From an uncultured Bacteroidales bacterium (lineage in GTDB: Bacteria; Bacteroidota; Bacteroidia; Bacteroidales; Paludibacteraceae), in the NCBI GenBank assembly GCA_903929065.1, contig CAIYTJ010000446.1, positions 1 to 10,935 on the forward strand: a stretch of 10,935 bases of DNA, written 5' to 3'. Positions 6,100-10,935 of the stretch are shown one piece after another. Each line of letters begins with the position of its first letter. The first letter of the stretch is position 1. The notes beneath the pieces are model-generated. The model made no database searches. It saw nothing but the letters and a program-made list of their open reading frames with translations, and was not told where the DNA came from. Both the position numbers and the translations under genes were made by a program.

Positions 6100-7881
6100 A
6101 TGTCCAACATCCTGCTCGTCACTCCGCCGCTCACGCAACTGAACACCTCCTACCCTGCCACCTGCCAGTTGACAGGCTTTTTGCGTTCACAGGGTATTGC
6201 TGCTGAACAAATGGATTTGAGCATTGAACTGGTTCAAAAGCTTTTTACCCGCAACAAGCTGGAGGAAATTTTTCAATCGGCAGCCTCGTCAAAACTATCG
6301 AAACAGCACAAAATCATGCTGCAGAATGCCGGGTTTTACCTGAAAACCATTGAGCCGGTGATGCGTTTTCTGAGCGGCAGCGATAATTCACTCGCCACCC
6401 GTTTCAGTAACCTGGATTTTTGGCCGGTCAGCAAACGGTTACCTTCGGATGAAGATTTGGAATGGGCTTTCGGATTGATTGGCAACCACGACCGTGCCAC
6501 GCACCTTTGCACCCTTTTACTGAAAGATATCAGCGAGTTTATTCAGCAAACAGTTGATCCGCACTTTGAACTGATTCGTTATGCCGAATCACTTTGTCTG
6601 CGGCTGCCGGAGTTTAAACCGTTGGATAACGAACTGCAAAAACCGCTTTCGCTGGTCGATAAACTAATGTTAGACCTTTTTTCGGATCGCATCCGTGAAA
6701 CAAAACCGGAAATGGTGGGTTTCAGCATTCCGTTTCCGGGAAATTTATACAGCGCGCTCCGGTGTGCCCAACTGTTGAAAAGCGAATTTCCGCACATTAA
6801 AATAGTGATGGGAGGCGGTTATATAAACACTGAATTGCGAAGCATTTCCGACCCGGCTATTTTTGATTATATCGATTACCTGACTTTCGATGATGGTGAA
6901 TTGCCACTTCTGCGATTGATTGAAGGTGGTGAAATGGTGCGGACACTATATTGCAATGACTATGGAGAAATTGAAAGAGTCAATTTCGATTCAACCGAAA
7001 ACATTCCTTTTGCCAACACCGGAACGCCCGATTATGACGGATTGCTGCAAAATAACTACATCAACCTGATTGAACTGACCAACCCGATGCATGCACTGTG
7101 GAGTAACGGTCGTTGGAACAAACTGATGCTGGCTCACGGCTGCTATTGGGGAAAATGTGCATTTTGCGATGGCTCGCTGGATTATATAAACCGATACGAA
7201 ACGGCACCGGTTACATTGGTTGTGGACCGAATGGAGCAAATCATCGCCCAAACCGGACAATCCGGTTTTCATTTTGTGGACGAAGCTGCTTCGCCTGCTG
7301 TTTTACGTAAACTGGCCGAGGAAATTCTCCGACGCAAACTGACCGTGAGTTACTGGACAAATATCCGTTTCGAAAAATCGTTTACGCCCGAACTTTGCTA
7401 TTTGCTGGCACAATCCGGCTGTATTGCTGTTTCGGGAGGGTTGGAAGTTGCATCTGAACGCATTTTGAAACTGATAAACAAGGGAATCACCATCGAAACG
7501 GCTCGCGAAAGTATGAAGAACTTAGCCGAATCCGGCATTATGACTCACGCGTATCTGATGTACGGATTCCCGACCGAAACGGCACGTGAAACGATTGATT
7601 CGCTGGCAATAGTGCGTGATCTGTTTGAAAAAGGCTGGATTCAGTCGGCTTTCTGGCACCGGTACGCGATGACAATACATAGTCCTTCGGGATTGCATCC
7701 GGATGAATTTGGCGCCAAACGTATTGAAATTCCTGCCGGAAGTTTTGCCAATAATGAAATTCCGTTTACAACCTCCAACGAAATTGACCTCGATTTTTAT
7801 GGACGCGGACTCAACCTTGCCACCCACAATTATATGCAGGGCGTGGGGTATGATGTGGAAGTAAAGAAGTGGTTTAAATAG
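6100..7881 (+). CDS. B12-binding-type radical SAM enzyme with CX4CX2C cluster motif
   Basis: This 593-residue enzyme has the architecture of cobalamin-binding-domain radical SAM proteins. The N terminus (ILLVTPPLTQLNTSYPA, 4-20) and the VGFSIPFPGNLYSALRCAQL/IVMGGGYIN stretch (about 205-245) resemble the Rossmann B12-binding fold. The DxHxxG cobalamin-ligand motif is not evident, so B12 may bind base-off without a protein ligand, or not at all. The radical SAM core follows: AHGCYWGKCAFCDGS has Cys348, Cys353 and Cys356, a CX4CX2C spacing rather than the usual CX3CX2C. Next come HFVDEA (about 390) and GGLEVASERILKLINKG, the GGE-like and SAM-ribose region, then YLMYGFPTET. The C-terminal 80 residues are not recognised. 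The gene stands alone, divergent from the PD40 gene, and ends before the tandem array. It is visibly more GC-rich than genes to its left. The substrate is unknown; methylation, ring contraction or anaerobic cofactor chemistry are all possible. Confidence 0.85.
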   Translation: MSNILLVTPPLTQLNTSYPATCQLTGFLRSQGIAAEQMDLSIELVQKLFTRNKLEEIFQSAASSKLSKQHKIMLQNAGFYLKTIEPVMRFLSGSDNSLATRFSNLDFWPVSKRLPSDEDLEWAFGLIGNHDRATHLCTLLLKDISEFIQQTVDPHFELIRYAESLCLRLPEFKPLDNELQKPLSLVDKLMLDLFSDRIRETKPEMVGFSIPFPGNLYSALRCAQLLKSEFPHIKIVMGGGYINTELRSISDPAIFDYIDYLTFDDGELPLLRLIEGGEMVRTLYCNDYGEIERVNFDSTENIPFANTGTPDYDGLLQNNYINLIELTNPMHALWSNGRWNKLMLAHGCYWGKCAFCDGSLDYINRYETAPVTLVVDRMEQIIAQTGQSGFHFVDEAASPAVLRKLAEEILRRKLTVSYWTNIRFEKSFTPELCYLLAQSGCIAVSGGLEVASERILKLINKGITIETARESMKNLAESGIMTHAYLMYGFPTETARETIDSLAIVRDLFEKGWIQSAFWHRYAMTIHSPSGLHPDEFGAKRIEIPAGSFANNEIPFTTSNEIDLDFYGRGLNLATHNYMQGVGYDVEVKKWFK

Positions 7882-7905
7882 TTTTGAGTTCTGAGTTTTG
7901 AGTTC
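7882..7905 (+). repeat. Short imperfect direct repeat after the radical SAM gene
   Basis: TTTTGAGTTC occurs at 7882-7891 and again at 7896-7905, a 14-nt period directly after the stop codon. It looks like slippage-derived intergenic sequence; no function is suggested. Confidence 0.6.
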
Positions 7906-7911
7906 GGGTTT

Positions 7912-7928
7912 CGCGATTTTTAATCGCG
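7912..7928 (+). terminator. Perfect 7-bp hairpin, probable terminator of the radical SAM gene
   Basis: CGCGATT and AATCGCG form a perfect 7-bp stem with a TTT loop, 30 nt after the stop codon. It is followed by GGTTTTAAAATC, a short and interrupted T-run. The stem is good but the T-tract is weak, so termination efficiency is uncertain. On the minus strand no T-run follows. Confidence 0.45.
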
Positions 7929-8019
7929 GTTTTAAAATCAAAAGACACGATTAAAAAAATTTCCCTTTAGTCATGAACGTTGGTTTGTTTGATTTAACGC
8001 CTTTCAACGTGCTGGAATG

Positions 8020-8277
8020 AATACGGGGTACGTATTTTGCCGCCGCAGTTTTGCGACAAGGCAATACGGGGTACGTATTGTGTTCCCGCAGTTTTGCGAC
8101 AAAGGAATACGGGGTACGTATTGTGTCGCCGCAGTTTTGCGACAAGGGAATACGGGGTACGTATTGTGCCGCCGCAGTTTTGCGACAAGGCAATACGGGG
8201 TACGTATTGTACCGCTGCAGTTTTGCGACAAGGGAATGTGGGGTATACATTGTGCCGCCGCAGTTTTGCAACGATAA
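8020..8277. repeat. Tandem array of six 43-nt palindromic units
   Basis: Units begin at 8020, 8063, 8106, 8149, 8192 and 8235, each exactly 43 nt. Every unit opens with a 17-nt palindromic core, AATACGGGGTACGTATT in units 1-5: 6-nt arms AATACG/CGTATT around GGGTA. The core is identical in those five. A 26-nt linker follows that varies at several positions but keeps a second inverted repeat, CGCAGTTTTGCG, then ACAAGG. Unit 6 is divergent (core AATGTGGGGTATACATT), and its similarity fades after about 8270. Because linkers are shared rather than unique, this is a tandem repeat and not a CRISPR array. The convergent 3' location and paired palindromes resemble BIME/REP-type elements or a structured transcript. 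The function is unknown, and no transposase or RAYT gene is in the window. Confidence 0.95.
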
Positions 8278-8315
8278 AATGAGTTTTAATTCGGAGGAAA
8301 AGGAATAAATCGGGG

Positions 8316-9779
8316 CTATAAACCGGAAGCTGCATCCAGAATTTCGCGGGCTATAACCACTCCATTCACCGAAGCCTGCATCAATCCGCGGGTAATTCCG
8401 GCACCATCGCCTCCCAGATAAAGGTTTTCAAATGCCTTTGAACGGAAATGCTCATCCACCTTGGTGATATTGGAATAAAATTTCACTTCCACCCCGTAAA
8501 GCAGCGTTTCGTCGCTGGCCAGTCCGGGAGAAACTTTATCGAGCGCGTGAATCATTTCCACAATATCCACCAAAATACGGTGCGGCAAAACCAGGCTCAA
8601 ATCACCGGGAACAGCATCTTTCAGCGTAGGAATGATATTATTTCTAAAAAGCCGCTCCTTGGTGGTACGGCGTCCACGGATAATATCGCCGAATCGCTGT
8701 ACCAGAATATGGTTATTGGTAAGCATATTGGCAAGCGAAGCGATATGTTTACCGTATTCAATCGGCGCATTAAACGGCTCGGTAAACTTTTGGGAAACCA
8801 GCAGCGCAAAGTTGGTATTTTCGCTTTTCAAATCCTTGTAACTATGTCCGTTCACCACGGCCAGGTCGTTATCATAATATTCCGACGAAACAAAACCGCC
8901 CGGATTGGAACAAAATGTGCGGATTTTATCGTCGAAAGTTTTGGAATAATGAATCAGCTTTGCTTCGTAGAAATTATCGTTCAACTCCTGCATCACTTCA
9001 TTGCGGCATTCAACCCGCACGCCAATGTCCACAATGCCGGCTTCGGTTGAAATTTTATTTTTCTCGCATTGCGCGAGCAGCCATTCCGAACCTTCACGGC
9101 CCACGGCAATCACCACATTTTTTCCAAAATACTCACCCTTCCGCGTGATTACTCCTTCAATGCGGTTGCCATTTTCAGTTGGTTTTTCCTCCGATTCATT
9201 AAATCGGAGAATACCATCCTTGTGGTTCGAATTATTGATAAGCTCCACCACAGGCTCATTGAAATGGATTTCAACACCTTTGCCTTCCAATTCATGGAAT
9301 AACTGCTGATACAAATTCCGGGCCTTCTCGGTGCCCAAATGCCGAACCGGGCAATGCACCAACTTCAGGTTGGCATCGATGGACCGGCGGGCAATATCTT
9401 TCATTTCGGCCGTCAGAAATTCACCGTGAATTTTCGAGTCTGCGCCAAATTTAATGTAAATATCGTCGGTATATTTTATAAGTTCAATCGTTTTTTCGAC
9501 GCCAATATACTCGGGAAGCGCCCCGCCCACTTCGTGCGACAGCGACAATTTTCCATCCGAAAAAGCACCGGCACCGGCCCATCCGGTAGTTATGCTGCAC
9601 GGGTGGCAGTGGATGCATTTTCCGCCATTCGTTGTTTTTGGGCAAATACGGTTGCTGCCCCTCCCTTTTTCCAGAATCAGGATTTTATAATGGGCAGTTT
9701 CTTTGTTTTGCAACAATTCGTAGGCAGTAAAAATGCCGGCAGGACCGGCACCAACTATAATCACATCGTAATGGTTCAT
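8316..9779 (-). CDS. NAD(P)/FAD-dependent dehydrogenase, COG2509 type
   Basis: This 487-residue flavoprotein belongs to the uncharacterised FAD-dependent dehydrogenase group (COG2509). Residues 5-15 (DVIIVGAGPAG) are the FAD Rossmann GxGxxG. A conserved cysteine cluster follows, Cys46, Cys55, Cys58 and Cys61 (CPKTTNGGKCIHCHPC), leading into GWAGAGAFSDGKL (66-78), a signature of this family. NVVIAVGREGS in the middle is the second dinucleotide/FAD strand, and GGDGAGITRG (456-465) is the C-terminal FAD-contacting motif. The four Cys could bind an Fe-S cluster or zinc; this is inferred. It is probably cytosolic, with no signal peptide or membrane segment. I chose the ATG at 9779; two codons upstream the frame has a TTG. 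It converges on the radical SAM gene and diverges from the CDF gene. Substrate and electron partner are unknown. Confidence 0.85.
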   Translation of the reverse strand: MNHYDVIIVGAGPAGIFTAYELLQNKETAHYKILILEKGRGSNRICPKTTNGGKCIHCHPCSITTGWAGAGAFSDGKLSLSHEVGGALPEYIGVEKTIELIKYTDDIYIKFGADSKIHGEFLTAEMKDIARRSIDANLKLVHCPVRHLGTEKARNLYQQLFHELEGKGVEIHFNEPVVELINNSNHKDGILRFNESEEKPTENGNRIEGVITRKGEYFGKNVVIAVGREGSEWLLAQCEKNKISTEAGIVDIGVRVECRNEVMQELNDNFYEAKLIHYSKTFDDKIRTFCSNPGGFVSSEYYDNDLAVVNGHSYKDLKSENTNFALLVSQKFTEPFNAPIEYGKHIASLANMLTNNHILVQRFGDIIRGRRTTKERLFRNNIIPTLKDAVPGDLSLVLPHRILVDIVEMIHALDKVSPGLASDETLLYGVEVKFYSNITKVDEHFRSKAFENLYLGGDGAGITRGLMQASVNGVVIAREILDAASGL

Positions 9780-9803
9780 GGGCAATCTTTTTAATCGAAG
9801 TCA

Positions 9804-9811
9804 CAAAATTA
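9804..9811 (-). promoter_or_regulatory. Candidate -7 element for the FAD dehydrogenase
   Basis: On the minus strand this reads TAATTTTG, the same octamer found ahead of the MBL-led operon, and it ends 24 nt before the ATG at 9779. No clear -33 element is seen at 19-21 nt, so confidence is modest. Confidence 0.35.
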
Positions 9812-9838
9812 CACATTTCTTTTGAATTTAAATACGTT

Positions 9839-9870
9839 TTTGGTGATTCATTAGCGAACAGTTATATTTG
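9839..9870 (+). promoter_or_regulatory. Bacteroidota-type promoter of the CDF gene
   Basis: A -33 TTTG at 9839-9842 (within TTTTTGG) and a -7 TATATTTG at 9863-9870 are separated by exactly 20 nt, within the preferred 19-21 nt. Transcription should start near 9877, giving a leader of about 20 nt. No Shine-Dalgarno is visible; an A-rich stretch precedes the ATG. This is the best promoter match in the window. Confidence 0.75.
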
Positions 9871-9896
9871 CAAATTGTTTAATTAAAAAACATTGC

Positions 9897-10796
9897 ATGT
9901 CACACGATCATCACGACCATACTCACCACCCCGAAGCTTCAAAGAATATTCAAGTTGCTTTTCTGCTGAATTTATTTTTTACCATTGTTGAAATCATTGG
10001 CGGATTATTGACCAACAGTATGGCGGTTTTATCCAATGCCATTCACGATTTGGGTGATTGTTTATCACTTGGACTGGCCTGGTATTTTCAGAAAGTGGCC
10101 AAAAAAGGCAGCGATACCTCCTACTCGTACGGCTATAAACGCTTTTCGCTGTTGGGTGCAGTGATTAATTCCATCGTTCTGGTAACGGGAAGCGTGATAA
10201 TCCTAACCGTTGCCATTCCGCGAATATTAAATCCCGAAACCACCAAAACCGGTGGAATGATTGCGTTTGCAGTGTTGGGTGTTTTGGTAAATGGTGCTGC
10301 CGTTTTCAGACTTAAAAAAGGAGATTCAATTAATGAAAGAGTGGTGAGCCTGCATTTGCTCGAAGATGTGCTGGGTTGGACGGCCGTTTTAATCGGTTCC
10401 ATCGTGATGCGGTTTGTCAACATTCCAGTCCTTGATCCGATTATGTCGGTCGGAATTGCCTGTTTTGTACTTTACAATGCCATTAATAACGTGCGACAAA
10501 GCCTTCGAATTATATTGCAGGGCATTCCAAGCAAAATAAATACCGAAGAAATAACCCGGCAGCTTAAACTAATGGATGGGATTGAAGCCATTCATGACTT
10601 GCATATCTGGTCGGAAGATGGTACTTATCATGTTCTGACAGTACACGTTGTTTTGAATGAATCAATTCAACTTGATAAACTGGCCGAACTGAAAATCCTT
10701 ATTCGTAAATCATTAAAGGAAAAAGGAATTCAGCACGCTACCATTGAGTTTGAATCGAAAAATGAAGAATGTGTTTTTGAAAACTGCGGGGAATAA
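9897..10796 (+). CDS. Cation diffusion facilitator (zinc/divalent metal exporter)
   Basis: This inner-membrane proton-coupled antiporter exports Zn(II) or similar ions. At 299 residues it is the standard CDF length. A His-rich N-terminal tail (seven His in residues 3-11) is followed by about six transmembrane segments (roughly 18-38, 42-63, 83-108, 118-137, 150-172 and 178-196). The transport site is formed by HxxxD in TM2 (His50, Asp54, within NAIHDLGD) and HxxxD in TM5 (His153, Asp157, within HLLEDVLG), the H-D/H-D pattern typical of zinc transporters. The cytoplasmic ferredoxin-like domain shows IHDLHIW (232-238), His250 and HATIEFE (280-286), likely regulatory metal sites. It ends ECVFENCGE with two Cys. 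It sits behind its own strong promoter and ends 26 nt before a terminator hairpin. Zn is the likely substrate; Cd, Co or Fe cannot be excluded. Confidence 0.93.
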   Translation: MSHDHHDHTHHPEASKNIQVAFLLNLFFTIVEIIGGLLTNSMAVLSNAIHDLGDCLSLGLAWYFQKVAKKGSDTSYSYGYKRFSLLGAVINSIVLVTGSVIILTVAIPRILNPETTKTGGMIAFAVLGVLVNGAAVFRLKKGDSINERVVSLHLLEDVLGWTAVLIGSIVMRFVNIPVLDPIMSVGIACFVLYNAINNVRQSLRIILQGIPSKINTEEITRQLKLMDGIEAIHDLHIWSEDGTYHVLTVHVVLNESIQLDKLAELKILIRKSLKEKGIQHATIEFESKNEECVFENCGE

Positions 10797-10821
10797 AAGA
10801 TATCACCAGATAAAAACAAAC

Positions 10822-10853
10822 AAGAGTTTCTTCCTTTCGGAAAAAACTCTTTT
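10822..10853. terminator. Bidirectional intrinsic terminator between CDF and tRNA-Leu
   Basis: The arm AAGAGTTTCTTCC pairs with GGAAAAAACTCTT around a TTTC loop, with a single C-A mismatch (10830/10843). On the plus strand TTTTAATATTT follows; on the minus strand TTGTTTGTTTTT follows. It sits in the 65-nt gap between the convergent CDF gene and tRNA and can serve both. Confidence 0.8.
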
Positions 10854-10861
10854 AATATTTG

Positions 10862-10935
10862 TGCGCAGAATGAGACTCGAACTCACACACCGTAACCGGC
10901 ACTACCCCCTCAAAGTAGCGTGTCTACCAATTTCA
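10862..10935 (-). tRNA. tRNA-Leu (anticodon GAG), 5' end beyond the window
   Basis: Read on the minus strand, the sequence shows a D-loop with GGTAGACACG and the anticodon arm CTACT-TTGAGGG-GGTAG, with GAG in positions 34-36, decoding CUC/CUU. A long class II variable arm GCCG-GTTA-CGGT and a T-arm GTGAG-TTCGAGT-CTCAT follow. The 3' acceptor strand is TCTGCGC with discriminator A. Layout and identity match E. coli tRNA-Leu(GAG). The next bases are CAA, so the CCA tail is not encoded. About ten 5' nucleotides (acceptor arm plus positions 8-10) lie outside the window. Confidence 0.93.

Larger units (their letters stand above)
7882..8315. other. 434-nt convergent intergenic region without a gene
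   Basis: This gap lies between the stop codons of the plus-strand radical SAM gene and the minus-strand FAD dehydrogenase. It contains, in order, the 14-nt-period direct repeat, the CGCGATT hairpin, about 90 nt of AT-rich unique sequence, the six-unit 43-nt tandem array (8020-8277), and about 38 nt of unique sequence. All six reading frames stay open across the array, but this is a consequence of the repeat, not evidence for a protein. Confidence 0.8.

Noticed and set aside
8020..8277. CRISPR array
   Set aside because: The 17-nt core is too short for a direct repeat, and the 26-nt segments between cores are near-identical copies rather than unique spacers. No cas gene is in the window.
7951..8335. 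Repeat-containing protein encoded by the array
   Set aside because: The unit has no stop in any of six frames, and 43 is not a multiple of 3, so every frame on both strands cycles through all three phases and stays open. This produces six equally open frames with no preferred one, which is an artefact of the repeat.
8448..9050. 200-codon plus-strand open frame antisense to the FAD dehydrogenase
   Set aside because: It is a shadow of a well-supported gene on the other strand. The translation shows no recognisable domain.
9780..9785. Two-residue upstream start of the FAD dehydrogenase
   Set aside because: The codon is TTG. The ATG at 9779 places the FAD-binding strand at the usual distance from the N terminus.

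Overview
The window looks like chromosomal DNA of a member of the Bacteroidota, most likely the Bacteroidales/Marinilabiliales side. This is inferred from three things. The dihydroorotase closely resembles the Bacteroidetes form of that enzyme. Start codons lack clear Shine-Dalgarno sequences. Several genes are preceded by the Bacteroidota -7 element TAnnTTTG, and one has a well-spaced -33 TTTG. No species is claimed.

Layout. Positions 80-4094 (minus strand) hold a probable four-gene transcription unit, read from right to left: a WalJ/YycJ-type metallo-beta-lactamase-fold hydrolase, a polyprenol-phosphate mannosyltransferase-like GT2 enzyme, dihydroorotase (pyrC, overlapping the previous gene by 17 nt) and a membrane-anchored ApbE flavin transferase. 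Upstream, also on the minus strand, are a 70-residue CDGSH iron-sulfur protein ending at a strong intrinsic terminator (4195-4228) and a secreted TPR/PD40 beta-propeller protein (4535-5941). From 6100 the plus strand carries a lone B12-binding-type radical SAM enzyme. It converges on a minus-strand COG2509-type FAD dehydrogenase (8316-9779). A cation diffusion facilitator (9897-10796, plus) is transcribed divergently from that dehydrogenase behind a textbook Bacteroidota promoter. It faces a partial tRNA-Leu(GAG) on the minus strand at the right edge, with a bidirectional hairpin terminator between them.

The most unusual element is in the 434-nt convergent gap 7882-8315. It is a tandem array of six 43-nt units (8020-8277). 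Each unit has a 17-nt palindromic core, identical in units 1-5, and a 26-nt linker containing a second small inverted repeat. In the sixth unit the core has diverged on both arms in a matched way: two compensatory changes plus one G-U wobble on the plus-strand RNA. This suggests the hairpin itself has been maintained. The array is neither CRISPR nor coding. It is best described as a BIME/REP-like or structured-RNA repeat of unknown role.

The genes are mostly housekeeping (pyrimidine synthesis, glycolipid or glycoprotein mannosylation, flavinylation, metal export, tRNA). They do not form one obvious pathway. The radical SAM enzyme, with its CX4CX2C cluster spacing, and the COG2509 protein, with its four-cysteine cluster, are the two enzymes whose reactions cannot be deduced.
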